A stretch of DNA of 64,000 nt from Planosporangium spinosum (GTDB lineage Bacteria > Actinomycetota > Actinomycetes > Mycobacteriales > Micromonosporaceae): assembly GCF_049999945.1 (NCBI RefSeq), contig NZ_JBLYUB010000027.1:1-64000 (forward strand), in the 5' to 3' direction. How positions within the stretch are numbered: the first letter of the stretch is position 1; every line of letters begins with the position of its first letter. Position numbers and translations under genes: made by a program. The notes under the pieces were generated by a model, which did no database searches, was not told where the DNA came from, and saw nothing but the letters and a program-made list of their open reading frames with translations. Shown one piece after another: positions 16,527 to 24,814 of the stretch.

Positions 16527-17642
16527 TCAGGTCTGCGGAAGCGGCGGCGGGCCACCGAAGACGGCCGTCAACTCGGGTACCTGCTGCGCCGGTGCCCACG
16601 CAGGCATCCCCGCCGTCCAGACCAGCGTCGTCGGGGTCAGCGTGCCGCTCGCCACCTGCGCGGCCAACTCGGCCAGGTCGAACGGCCCCCGCTGCTGGCC
16701 GCCGACGCCGATGTACCACTGCTGCTGCACCGGTAGCGGCGGCGGCCCCGCGGGCGCAGCGGGGGCGGCCGGCGCCCCCGGCGCGGCGGGCCGGTTGAGG
16801 CTCGCGGCCATCTGCTGTCCGACCGCCATACCCAGGCCCAGGCCCATTCCTTCACCCGCGCCGCCCGGGTTGCGCGCCGCCTCCTCGATCGCGTTCGCCG
16901 TCTGAAACCGGGTGTACCGGTCCAGATCGCCCACGATGCCCATCTGGGTGCGCTTGTCGAGGGCCTGCTCCACCTCCGGCGGCAGGGAGATGTTCTCGAT
17001 GATGAACTTCGGGATCTCGATGCCCACCGACGCGAGGTCCTCGCTCAGCACGCCGGCGAGGCGGTCGCCGATCGCCTCCTGGTGGGCTGCGATGTCGAGC
17101 ACCGGCACTCCGGCGGTGGCCAGCGCGCCGGCCAGCCGGCCCACGATCATCTGCCGCAGGTACCCCTCCACCTCCTCGGTGCGGAACTGCTGGTCGGTGC
17201 CGACCAGTTCGCGCAGCAGCTTGGCGGGGTCGATGACGCGGGCGGAGTAGGCGCCGAACGCGCGCAGCCGCACCGCGCCGAACTCGGCGTCCCGGACGAT
17301 GACCGGGTTCTGGGTGCCCCACTTCAGGTCCGTGAACTGCCGGGTGTTGACGAAATACACCTCGGCCTTGAACGGCGAGTTGAAACCGTACTTCCAGCCC
17401 TTGAGGTCGGACAGGATCGGCAGGTTGGCGGTCTCGAGCGTGTACATGCCGGGGCCGAAGACGTCGGCGATCTGGCCCTCGTTGACGAAGACCGCCGCCT
17501 GCGACTCACGGACGGTGAGCTGGGCGCCCATCTTGATCTCGTTGTCGTGACGCGGGAAGCGCCAGACGATCGTGTCGCGGCTGGCGTCGAGCCACTCGAC
17601 GATGTCGATGAACTGGCCTCGGATCTTGTCCATCAAGCCCAT
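16527..17642 (-). CDS. SPFH/virion-core-like protein with GYF_2 tail
   Basis: 371 residues. The first 290 form an SPFH (band-7, YdjI-like) domain: VFVNEGQIADVFGPGMYTL, VYFVNTRQFTDLKWGT, DLASVGIEIPKFIIENISLPPEV. A Pro/Ala-rich hinge leads to a C-terminal GYF_2-type domain (WYIGVGGQQRGPFDLAELAAQV..LVWTAGMPAW). The family forms membrane-associated oligomers and is often paired, as here, with a zinc-ribbon membrane protein. ATG 17642 follows a GGGAGG site. No transmembrane helix is seen, so the neighbour may anchor it. Confidence 0.8.
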   Translation of the reverse strand: MGLMDKIRGQFIDIVEWLDASRDTIVWRFPRHDNEIKMGAQLTVRESQAAVFVNEGQIADVFGPGMYTLETANLPILSDLKGWKYGFNSPFKAEVYFVNTRQFTDLKWGTQNPVIVRDAEFGAVRLRAFGAYSARVIDPAKLLRELVGTDQQFRTEEVEGYLRQMIVGRLAGALATAGVPVLDIAAHQEAIGDRLAGVLSEDLASVGIEIPKFIIENISLPPEVEQALDKRTQMGIVGDLDRYTRFQTANAIEEAARNPGGAGEGMGLGLGMAVGQQMAASLNRPAAPGAPAAPAAPAGPPPLPVQQQWYIGVGGQQRGPFDLAELAAQVASGTLTPTTLVWTAGMPAWAPAQQVPELTAVFGGPPPLPQT

Positions 17643-17864
17643 AACGGCCTCCCACGGTGCCCCGGCGTGTTGACCACGCCGGGCACACGATAACAATCAC
17701 CGGCAATGGCCGAGAGCAGGTCACGCCACGGACCGTCGACTTCGGTACGGCCACGTAGGCTGGACGGCGAGGTGTGGAGGTAAGCGGTCGCAATGGCTCG
17801 CGGTGTCAGGTCCGCACGACCAGGACGTGCGGCGTGGACGACGGGGTGAGCGGCTCCGGCGCGG

Positions 17865-18356
17865 TCACCGGATGGCGGTTGGAGCCGGTGTGACGGCGGG
17901 GGCGATCATCCGTAGCGCGATGACGGCGTTCTGCGCGGCGAAGCTGACTGCCAGGGTGCACAGCAGGGCGCCGAGGCTGGCGGCCTCTGGGTGGCCGGCT
18001 ACCCGGTCGACCAGGTAGAACAGGCCGCGGGCGACGAACAGCACGCCCCACAGTGCCAACGTGAGCTTCGAGCCGCGCCGCCACCAGATGCCCTGCGGGT
18101 CCTGCCAGACAGCGATGGTGCGGCCGCGCCACATCCCGAGCGCGGCGGAGACGGCCGCGCTCAGCGCCAGCAGCGCGATGTCGGCGGCGCTGTGCCATAC
18201 CGGCGCGGTCATTGTCCGGAGCCCGAAGTAGGCCAGGATGAGCGGCGCGAGCACGAGCAGCCGTGGCTTGACCTGCTGCAGCCGGATCTGCCTGGCGAGG
18301 ATCCAGGCGACGGCGGCGACGATCAGGACGAGGTCGGCGGCGGAGTTCACGGGCAT
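17865..18356 (-). CDS. Small membrane protein, DUF1453/CcdC-like
   Basis: 163 residues with four predicted transmembrane segments and a Trp-rich polar loop (WRGRTIAVWQDPQGIWWRRG). Layout resembles that of the plus-strand gene at 22044 (helices, then GxxxGxxxAxxxRG-like turn, then WxxG loop), so the two look like distant paralogues. ATG 18356 has a GGAGA site. A 36 bp palindrome centred about 106 bp upstream is shared with the 22044 gene, implying common control by the nearby two-component system. Function unknown. The 17643-17864 gap shows nothing. Confidence 0.65.
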   Translation of the reverse strand: MPVNSAADLVLIVAAVAWILARQIRLQQVKPRLLVLAPLILAYFGLRTMTAPVWHSAADIALLALSAAVSAALGMWRGRTIAVWQDPQGIWWRRGSKLTLALWGVLFVARGLFYLVDRVAGHPEAASLGALLCTLAVSFAAQNAVIALRMIAPAVTPAPTAIR

Positions 18357-18443
18357 CGGGGTCTCCTTGAACACGAGGGGGACGCCGAGAAACGGTAGGC
18401 ACTCCGGACGGCGTGGACATCGGCGCGCAAGTGGAGACCAGAT

Positions 18444-18479
18444 AGCGCATGTCTCCACCCCTGGGTGGAGACATGCGCT
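18444..18479. promoter_or_regulatory. Perfect palindromic operator (GTCTCCACCC dyad)
   Basis: Two 17 bp arms (18444-18460, 18463-18479) are exact inverted copies around a 2 bp spacer; the core is GTCTCCACCC-N2-GGGTGGAGAC. The same core recurs at 21923-21948. An extra half-site GTGGAGAC lies at 18431-18438. It sits 88 bp upstream of the small membrane protein gene, suggesting a response-regulator binding site. Confidence 0.65.
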
Positions 18480-18635
18480 GGCCAGAGGCCACCCGATCGG
18501 CCCAGCGCCGGTCGGGCCGCAGCGTCTCCGCCGCGGGCTTCGGCGAACGCGCCCGCTACCGGCATCGTCCGTAATGCTCCGGCCTTCAGGCCGGGGGTGA
18601 AACGGACCCTCCCGCGTAGCGGGGCGGAAATGGGC

Positions 18636-18706
18636 GAGCGCCTCGGACCATCCGGGCCGAGGCGCTCACTCATCTCCGGAACTGCCCTCCGTCATGTGCG
18701 GAGGGC
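18636..18706 (-). terminator. Two consecutive hairpins after the methyltransferase gene
   Basis: Downstream of the minus-strand stop at 18713 are a 7 bp stem (18684-18690/18700-18706) and a perfect 11 bp stem with 10 nt loop (18636-18646/18657-18667). Together they look like a terminator of the methyltransferase gene. Just below, 18575-18592 carries a CCGGCC-TTCA-GGCCGG hairpin of separate origin. Confidence 0.5.
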
Positions 18707-18712
18707 GGTCCG

Positions 18713-19474
18713 TCACGGAGCCGGTTTACGGGCGAGGACGACCCGTACAGGAGGCCACATCATCGGGGTCGGGCGGCTGCGCGTCACGTCGACCAGTCCG
18801 GCCGCCCGCGCGTCCTGCACGTACTGGTCGGTCTTGGCGAAGTCGATGACGGCCAGACGGCCACCGGGCCGGAGCACGCGGGCGGCATGGGTGATCGTGG
18901 CGCAGCGCTTGTCCCGATCATGAATGTTGTGGATCGACAGGCAGGCGAGCACCACGTCGGCCGAGGCGTCCGGCAGGGGCAGCGCGCTGATGTCACCGGT
19001 GACGACGCGGACCCGGTCGGCGACGCCGAGCGTCTCCGCGTTCGCCATGAACCGCTCCGGCCGGGAGCCCGCCTGGTCCACCGAGCGCCACAGATCGACA
19101 CCGACCCCCGTACCGTCGGGCGCGCGCAGGAGCGCACCGAGGAGCATCAGCCCGCGACCCGTGCCCAGGTCGACGACGTCCTCGTCACCACGCAGCGCCA
19201 ACCGGTCGAGGACCCGGTCCCGCAGCACGATCTTGCCGCGTAGCGAGCTGTGCAGCATCGCGGCCGCGGTCAGCCAGCCGAAGGCGAAGAACCCGATGCC
19301 CGGACCCAGCAGATGCGCTCGCGTGAAGGCGGTCAGCAGCAGGAAGACCGTGCCGAGGACGCCCGCTGCCACGAATCCGCCGACGACCGGTGGGGCGTCG
19401 ATGCCGTACGCGACCCTGCCGGCCGGGCGCGCGCCATCGGCGGTGCCCGAGGACACCCGAGGTGGGCGTGACAT
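18713..19474 (-). CDS. Membrane-linked SAM-dependent methyltransferase
   Basis: 253 residues. Two hydrophobic helices (about 30-75; VVGGFVAAGVLGTVFLLLTAF and the FFAFGWLTAAAML segment) precede a class I methyltransferase domain with motif I VVDLGTGRG, the acidic post-motif GVGVDLW, and ACLSIHNIHD plus LRPGGRLAVIDF in the later half. This architecture is common in actinobacterial proteins annotated UbiE-like. Substrate unknown. Stands alone between the operator region and the response regulator. Confidence 0.8.
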   Translation of the reverse strand: MSRPPRVSSGTADGARPAGRVAYGIDAPPVVGGFVAAGVLGTVFLLLTAFTRAHLLGPGIGFFAFGWLTAAAMLHSSLRGKIVLRDRVLDRLALRGDEDVVDLGTGRGLMLLGALLRAPDGTGVGVDLWRSVDQAGSRPERFMANAETLGVADRVRVVTGDISALPLPDASADVVLACLSIHNIHDRDKRCATITHAARVLRPGGRLAVIDFAKTDQYVQDARAAGLVDVTRSRPTPMMWPPVRVVLARKPAP

Positions 19475-19715
19475 GGTTCCTCACATCTGACCCGCTGGCG
19501 CGGGACTCTCTCGACGGACATCGGCGTCGCCGATGGCTGACGGCCCCTCAGACCGCTGGCCGCAAGCAGCGCCGCGTGGTCGACACTGACCCGCCGGGCT
19601 CGCCGCTGACCAGCGAATATACATGATCGAATAGCTACGGTAGGGAATCTCCTCCCACCTGGTCACGCAACCCGGCCGGTTGGTGGGGTCGGATCGCGAC
19701 GTCCGGGGGTGTCGG

Positions 19716-20405
19716 TCAGGCGGTGACCCGCCCGGTCCGGTAGGCGTAGCCGACCAGCGCGGCCCGGTCCCGACACCCGGTCTTGGCCAGCAGGTGGTTG
19801 ATGTGGGTCTTCACCGTCGCCTCCGAAACGAACAACCGGCCTGCGATCTCGGCGTTGGAGTGGCCCGCGGCGACCTCGATGAGCACCTCCACCTCGCGGC
19901 TGGTCAGCCCGTCGTCGACCGTGGCGGGAGCGGCCGGCTCGGCCACTCCCAGCTTCGCCCCGGCGGCCAGCGCCTCCAGCAGTCGCCGCTGTACGGACGG
20001 GTCGAGCTGGGCCTGGCCGGCGGCCACGGTGGTGATCGCCTGTTGGATCTCGTCGGCGCCGGCGTCTTTGGTCAGGAAGCCTCGGGCGCCGGCCTGCAGC
20101 GCACGGAACACCCAGTCGTCGTCGGCGTAGGTGGTCAACACCACGACCCTGGCCCGGCAGCCGCGGTCGGCCAGTTGCCGGGTCGCCTCGACGCCGTCCA
20201 CCGCGGGCATGTTCAGGTCCATCAGCACGATGTCCGGGTCGCCGGTGAGCGCCTGGCGGACGGCGTCGGCGCCGTCGACGGCGGTACCGACCACCTCGAT
20301 GCCGTCGAGCAGGCCGAGCAGCGTGGCCAGCCCGTCGCGCACGATCTTCTGGTCGTCGGCGATGAGTACGCGGATCGCGGGCATGACCGGCGGCTGGGAC
20401 GTCAT
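19716..20405 (-). CDS. NarL/LuxR-family response regulator
   Basis: 229 residues. Receiver domain with acidic pair ADDQ, phosphoacceptor Asp63 (VLMDLNMP), LTTYADDDWV and the KD lysine; a linker; then a LuxR-type helix-turn-helix (LTSREVEVLIEVAAGHSNAEIA..VSEATVKTHINHLLAKTG). Its ATG overlaps the kinase stop by 4 nt, so the pair is co-translated. The two GTCTCCACCC palindromes near it are the best candidates for its binding sites, by inference. The 19475-19715 gap contains a short AT-rich stretch near 19615 but no clear feature. Confidence 0.92.
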   Translation of the reverse strand: MTSQPPVMPAIRVLIADDQKIVRDGLATLLGLLDGIEVVGTAVDGADAVRQALTGDPDIVLMDLNMPAVDGVEATRQLADRGCRARVVVLTTYADDDWVFRALQAGARGFLTKDAGADEIQQAITTVAAGQAQLDPSVQRRLLEALAAGAKLGVAEPAAPATVDDGLTSREVEVLIEVAAGHSNAEIAGRLFVSEATVKTHINHLLAKTGCRDRAALVGYAYRTGRVTA

Positions 20406-21643
20406 GAGTGTGCCTCCTGGGCTTGCGGTGGAACCGGTTCCGCTGTGGTGGTGGGGATCGGCATGGTGAGGGTGACCTGCCAGCCGTCGGCGGTCGGCCC
20501 GGCGTCCAGCCGGCCGCCGGCGAGCGCGGCGCGCTCGGCCAGCCCGGCCAGGCCGTAGCCGCCCGACGGCAGACCGGCGGTGACCCGGTCGCCGCCGGCG
20601 TCGGTAACCGCCGCGGTGAGGGCGGTATCGGTCCAGGTGAGCGCGACAGCCGCGGTGGCACCGCGCCCGGCGTGCTTGGCCGCGTTGGTGAGCGCCTCCT
20701 GCACGGCGCGGTACACGGCGAGACCGGACTCGCTCGGCAGCGGCCGCGGTGCGCCGGTGACGGTCAGCGTCACCGGAAGGCCGGACAGCCGGGTCTGCTC
20801 GATCAGGGCCGGCAACTGCGCGGGGCCGGGCAGCGCCTCCCCGCGCAGGGTGGCCACCGCGCGCTTGGCGTTGACCATGCCGTCACGGGCCAGCCGCTGG
20901 GCGTTGGTCACCTGCTCGGCCAGCCGCGGGTCGGCGCCGGTGCGCTCGGCCAGCAGCCGCGCCCCCTCCAGCTGTACCGCCAGCCCGGACAGGGTGTGGG
21001 CCAGCACGTCGTGCAGCTCGCGGGCCAGCCGGCCGCGCTCGGCGAGGACGGCGGCCTCCTCCCGTGCGGCCCGGGTGGCGGCCTCCTGCTCCAGCAGGGC
21101 CTGCGAATGGGTGTGCGCGTCGCGGGACACCGCGGCGAAGGCGGCGGCCAGGTACAGGAATCCGGCTGCCGCGGCGAGGCCGAGGACCGCGCCCAGCGGA
21201 TTGGCGCTGCCGCGGGCGTCGGCCCACCCCGCGGCCAGCAGGATCACCGCGACGGCGGCCAGGCCCGGCCGGCGGGGCACGCCGAAGCCGAGGCCGGCCA
21301 TCGCCATGCAGATCATCACGATGCCCGGGCCCGACGGGTGCAGCACGTCGAGCCCCGCCCCGGCCAGTCCGGTGCCGACCAGCGCGGCGGTCAGCACCGG
21401 CACCGCGGTGACCCGGGGCAGCAGCGCCAGACACCACAGCGCCAGACCGACGACGGTGACGGCGACGGTGGCGATGCCCGCTACCGGCCCGGCGGGCAGT
21501 CCGGCGGCCACCGTCGCGATCGCCACGGCGCCGGTGGTGACCCAGCCGGCCAGGTGTACCAGACCGTGCAGGTCCGACGCCGCCGCGGACGGCCCGCCGC
21601 CACGCGCGCTAGCCGGCCGCCGCAGCCGGAGCAGGGCCCTCAT
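20402..21643 (-). CDS. DesK/NarX-type sensor histidine kinase
   Basis: 413 residues. Four to six transmembrane helices fill residues 25-175 with little extracellular sequence, so it likely senses the membrane itself. HisKA_3 dimerisation region with His211 in RLARELHDVLAHTLSGL, and a C-terminal HATPase (VQEALTNAAKHAG N-box; GGYGLAGLAERAALAGG G-box). Partner of the overlapping response regulator. ATG 21643 overlaps the stop of a small upstream ORF, which carries the good ribosome-binding site, so kinase synthesis probably depends on its translation. Confidence 0.9.
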   Translation of the reverse strand: MRALLRLRRPASARGGGPSAAASDLHGLVHLAGWVTTGAVAIATVAAGLPAGPVAGIATVAVTVVGLALWCLALLPRVTAVPVLTAALVGTGLAGAGLDVLHPSGPGIVMICMAMAGLGFGVPRRPGLAAVAVILLAAGWADARGSANPLGAVLGLAAAAGFLYLAAAFAAVSRDAHTHSQALLEQEAATRAAREEAAVLAERGRLARELHDVLAHTLSGLAVQLEGARLLAERTGADPRLAEQVTNAQRLARDGMVNAKRAVATLRGEALPGPAQLPALIEQTRLSGLPVTLTVTGAPRPLPSESGLAVYRAVQEALTNAAKHAGRGATAAVALTWTDTALTAAVTDAGGDRVTAGLPSGGYGLAGLAERAALAGGRLDAGPTADGWQVTLTMPIPTTTAEPVPPQAQEAHS

Positions 21644-21741
21644 CGGGCCGTCATCAGAAGCGCCGGGGCGGCCAGCGGTCGAGAACACGTCCGGCACCTG
21701 GCGACGGTGCACGGCGGGGCGAAGCGTTGATCGACGGTCAT
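21640..21741 (-). CDS. 33-residue leader ORF coupled to the kinase gene
   Basis: ATG 21741 is preceded by a perfect AGGAGG and runs 33 codons to a TGA that overlaps the kinase ATG (ATGA). The kinase start itself has no clear Shine-Dalgarno. The peptide begins MTVDQRFAPPC and contains three cysteines (C..RC..C). It may be a leader whose translation drives the kinase, or a small product in its own right. No family recognised. Confidence 0.5.
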   Translation of the reverse strand: MTVDQRFAPPCTVARCRTCSRPLAAPALLMTAR

Positions 21742-21922
21742 TGGATCCTCCTGGCGAGTGTCGCCGGATGTTCGAGCAGCAGGGGAAACGGTAGCCAGCA
21801 GGCTTGGTAACGCGGCGGCGGTCGACAGACACGGCTCCACAACGGGGCACCAAACCCCGGTCACCAGACCGTAGGCAGCGCGCCGGAGCAGGCACATCGA
21901 CGCACGGGTGGATCACGGTCAG

Positions 21923-21948
21923 CGGTCTCCACCCACGGGTGGAGACCG
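21923..21948. promoter_or_regulatory. Second GTCTCCACCC palindromic operator
   Basis: 12 bp perfect arms (21923-21934, 21937-21948) around AC, sharing the core GTCTCCACCC-N2-GGGTGGAGAC with 18451-18472. It lies in the divergent region between the kinase operon and the membrane gene at 22044, 96 bp before that start. Spacing to the start closely matches the first copy (88 bp). Confidence 0.65.
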
Positions 21949-22043
21949 AGCCCTGGTCGAGATCCACTCCCACGCCGATGGCCGGCGGCCGCACCGCTTC
22001 TAGCGTCGATACCGACCCGATCGAACCCTTGCGGAGGTATCCG

Positions 22044-22559
22044 ATGAGCACCACCCAGTACCTGCTCAACGCCGGCCTGCTGGCCTTCGTCCTGTGGTCC
22101 AACCTGGGCATCCGGACCGTCACCCGCTCCCGGTTCACCCTGCCGCTGCTGCTGGTGGCGATCGCCGGCGTCGCCTTCCTGCGCGACGTACCCACCGCCG
22201 GCAACGACGTCGGCCTCGATCTGGTCGGCGCGGCCGCCGGCACCGTGCTGGGGCTGATCGCCGCCGCTCTGGTGCGGATCGACCGGGACACCACCGGCCG
22301 CCTCGTGATGCGCGCGGGCGCCGCCTACGCCGCCCTGTGGGGCGCCGTTGTCGGTGGCCGGATGCTGTTCGCCTACGGCGCCGAGCACTGGTTCCCCGCC
22401 GCGATCGGCCGGTTCTCCATGACCCACCAGATCACCGGCGCCGACGCCTGGACGACCGCGTTCGTACTGATGGCGCTGTGCATGGTGCTCGCCCGGGTCG
22501 CCGCCTCCGGCGTACTGACCGCGCGGGCCGCCCGCCGTCGGGTCCCCGCCATGGCCTGA
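22044..22559 (+). CDS. Small membrane protein, DUF1453/CcdC-like
   Basis: 171 residues with about four transmembrane helices and a conserved-looking central AAGTVLGLIAAALVRIDRD turn. ATG 22044 follows a GCGGAGG site. Divergent from the kinase operon, with the shared palindrome in between, so it is probably a direct target of the two-component system. Followed 95 bp later by the CPBP protease gene, with which it may form an operon. Biochemical function unknown. Confidence 0.65.
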   Translation: MSTTQYLLNAGLLAFVLWSNLGIRTVTRSRFTLPLLLVAIAGVAFLRDVPTAGNDVGLDLVGAAAGTVLGLIAAALVRIDRDTTGRLVMRAGAAYAALWGAVVGGRMLFAYGAEHWFPAAIGRFSMTHQITGADAWTTAFVLMALCMVLARVAASGVLTARAARRRVPAMA

Positions 22560-22578
22560 CGAGCCCGGTACCGATCAC

Positions 22579-22638
22579 GCCCCGCCGTCCCCCGGCACCG
22601 ACCCTGCCCCGCCCCGCCGTCCCCCGGCACCGACCCTG
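22579..22638 (+). repeat. 28 bp tandem duplication before the CPBP gene
   Basis: GCCCCGCCGTCCCCCGGCAC begins two near-identical 28 bp units (22579-22606, 22611-22638) separated by 4 bp. It lies in the short gap before the protease ribosome-binding site; no coding sense. Confidence 0.6.
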
Positions 22639-22654
22639 ACTCCAGGAGCATTCC

Positions 22655-23419
22655 GTGGCCCTGTTCTCCGCCACCGCCCCGCGCCGCGTCGCGCTCGCCC
22701 TCGGCGCCGCCAACATCGCACTCACCGTCGCCGGTGCGCTCGCCGTGGCCGCGCTGTTCCCGACCGCATCGGCGTGGACCGCTCGCCTGGTGGTCGTACT
22801 CGCGCTGGCCGCCGCGGTGACCGCGCTGCTGGCCGCCACCCGCAGGTGGCGGACGGCTGGATTCACCGCCGGAGTGCGTGAGCCCGGGCTGCTGTGGCTG
22901 CCCGCGGCGGTCGCGCTGGTACCACTGGTCGGCGGGGTGCAGCTGCCCGGCACGGGACTGCTGGCCGTGCTCGTCGCCGGGTACGCCGCCACCGGGTTCG
23001 TCGAGGAAGCCCTGTTCCGCGGGCTCATCCTCGGCGTGCTGCGCCCGCTCGGGGTGTGGCCGGCGGTGCTGGTGTCCTCGGCGCTGTTCGCCGCGGCGCA
23101 CCTGCCGAACATGCTCTTCGGCCAGGCCCCGGCGATCACCCTTGCCCAAGCTGTAGGCACCTTCTGCTTCGGCGTCGGCTACGCCGCGCTGCGGCTGCGC
23201 ACCGGCAGCGTGTGGCCGCTGATGATCCTGCACTTCCTCACCGATCTGCTGCTGCGCGTGGACGCGCTACCGGCCTGGGCACACTGGACGGTGATGGTCG
23301 GCGGCGACACCCTGCTGCTGATCTACGGGCTGCTCCTGCTGCGCGGCGCCGGACGCACGGCCGTTCCCGTTGGTGGCGGACCCTCGGCTGCGGTCCTCGC
23401 GCAGGCCGGCGATGCCTAA
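22655..23419 (+). CDS. CPBP-family intramembrane metalloprotease
   Basis: 254 residues, seven to eight hydrophobic segments. The CPBP (Rce1-like) motif EEALFRG has Glu117-Glu118, with later histidines in FAAAHLPN and LHFLTDLLL completing the metal site. Bacterial members process or protect against bacteriocins and peptides, or act on prenylated substrates. GTG 22655 follows CCAGGAG. Its place beside a membrane-stress style two-component system fits a cell-envelope role, but this is inference. Confidence 0.85.
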   Translation: MALFSATAPRRVALALGAANIALTVAGALAVAALFPTASAWTARLVVVLALAAAVTALLAATRRWRTAGFTAGVREPGLLWLPAAVALVPLVGGVQLPGTGLLAVLVAGYAATGFVEEALFRGLILGVLRPLGVWPAVLVSSALFAAAHLPNMLFGQAPAITLAQAVGTFCFGVGYAALRLRTGSVWPLMILHFLTDLLLRVDALPAWAHWTVMVGGDTLLLIYGLLLLRGAGRTAVPVGGGPSAAVLAQAGDA

Positions 23420-23654
23420 CCCAGGAAGAGCCAGACTCATCTCCCCGAATCTGGCTCTCGGGAGGCGCCACAACGTGGCTTGAGCGGGCCGGGTCGGAAC
23501 TCGCGGAGGCGCGACGGTCTTGCGGACTGGATGCGGACTGCGCCAGGCGGTCTGCTAGGCCTTTTCGCGGGAAGCAGGGCCGAAGAGGCACATGAGCCAT
23601 GATCGTTGATGACTTTCGAGACTGCTGGGAACCACATCGCTACGTACTGGTTCG

Positions 23655-23901
23655 TAGAAGTACGCGAGTTGTAGGTGCGGGTCAGGTCCGTTCCGGAGCC
23701 GGCGAAGTCCAGGTCGACGGCGGCAGTAGTGACGTTGCCGGTGGCGGTGTGCACGCGGCTGCCGGCGTAGCCGTAGCCGGAGTGGGTGCCGTAGACCTCG
23801 GCCGGATCGCGGGTGACGACGGGTGCGGCCGACGCGGTGGTCGGCAGGAGCGGTACGACGACGAGCGCTGCCAGGGCTGCACCGAGAACTTTTCGGATTA
23901 G
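23655..23901 (-). pseudogene. RHS-repeat protein, N-terminal remnant
   Basis: A minus-strand frame reads as a secretory signal (AALAALVVVPLLPTTASA) followed by the characteristic start of actinobacterial RHS/YD-repeat proteins (GYGYAGSRVHTATGNVTTA, then FAGSGTDLTRTYNS). It then runs out of family sequence, and no start codon lies in frame ahead of the signal. RHS proteins are normally over 1,000 residues, so only the first 80 or so survive. The rest of 23420-24049 shows nothing coding. Confidence 0.55.
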
Positions 23902-24049
23902 CCTTTGGATCCTTCGTTTTTGCGCACGAACACATCCGATGGGCGGCGCGGCGGAAAGGACGAGGGAATGAGCGCATGATCCACCTTCAATCCCGCGTGA
24001 CGAAAGTGATTGGGAGCGCCCTCAGAAAATGGGATAAGCAGTAATCGTC

Positions 24050-24814
24050 GTGCCGGTTTATGTCAATGCGAGAATGCGAGCCATGCTGGAACGAGACGAG
24101 GCCGACCTGACCGCCCACCTGGCCGAACGGCCCGGTCAAGCGGTGTTCGTGCTGCGTCGGGCCGGCGACGACGAGACGGCGATGGCCGCACTGCGCCGGG
24201 CCGCCGCCGCGGTACGTGCGATCCCGCACCCCGACGAGCCCGACGAGCCGCTGCCCAATGGGGTCGACGTGCTGCCCGGCGACGACGGCCCGACCCTTCA
24301 CCTCGACCTGCAAGACCACGCCGAGTACGCGGACCGGGTGGTCGCCGCCATCGTCGCGGCCCTCGATGAGTCCGGAGTGGACGGCCACCTCAAGCCGGTG
24401 CGACCGGCCGCCCCACCCTTCGAGTACGACGCCGGGGCGCACATTCTTTCCGACGTGACCTTCCTGGAAACGCTGGACGAACGCGGACTGCCGCCGGCAT
24501 TTCCCGAAGGCTTCCCGATTCCCACCGACGGCATTCTGGTGATCGCCCAGCACGCCAAGAAAGACATTTGGGAGCACGCCGGGTGGCGCCACGACCGGCC
24601 GTTCGACGAATACCCCGACGAACTGCGCCGCTTCGGCTGCGAGCTGGAACTCGTCGCCGAGAGCGATCCCCTCATGCGCGCCACCGGAATGACCCGCCAC
24701 CTGCTCCGCCACCCGACCGGAACGGGCAGCGTGTCGACCTACCACGAGTACGACCCACGCGCCGAGCCGACGAAGTGGTACGTCAGCGTGGTGTGGCGCC
24801 CGGCCGCCGGCTAG
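24050..24814 (+). CDS. Conserved-looking protein of unknown function
   Basis: 254 residues from GTG 24050, or 246 from ATG 24074. I recognise no family. The N-terminal half has a helix rich in Arg/Glu and a DLQDHAEYADRVVAAIVAALDESG segment; the C-terminal half is soluble with several Trp and acidic residues (KDIWEHAGWRHDRPFDEYPDEL). No signal or membrane segment. It is divergent from an RHS remnant, where immunity genes often sit, but RHS immunity genes normally follow the toxin tip, which is absent here. The 24815-25141 gap holds an 11 bp TGCGGACAATC tandem repeat (about 25072-25100) and nothing else clear. Confidence 0.6.
   Translation: MPVYVNARMRAMLERDEADLTAHLAERPGQAVFVLRRAGDDETAMAALRRAAAAVRAIPHPDEPDEPLPNGVDVLPGDDGPTLHLDLQDHAEYADRVVAAIVAALDESGVDGHLKPVRPAAPPFEYDAGAHILSDVTFLETLDERGLPPAFPEGFPIPTDGILVIAQHAKKDIWEHAGWRHDRPFDEYPDELRRFGCELELVAESDPLMRATGMTRHLLRHPTGTGSVSTYHEYDPRAEPTKWYVSVVWRPAAG

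Noticed and set aside
16522..16555. Upstream GTG 16555 as start of the zinc-ribbon gene.
   Set aside because: It would overlap the SPFH gene by 29 nt without a ribosome-binding site; kept as an alternative only.
19600..19650. AT-rich stretch GAATATACATGATCGAATAG with partial dyad symmetry upstream of the methyltransferase gene.
   Set aside because: Only about 10 of 16 positions are symmetric and no second copy was seen, so an operator call is not supported.
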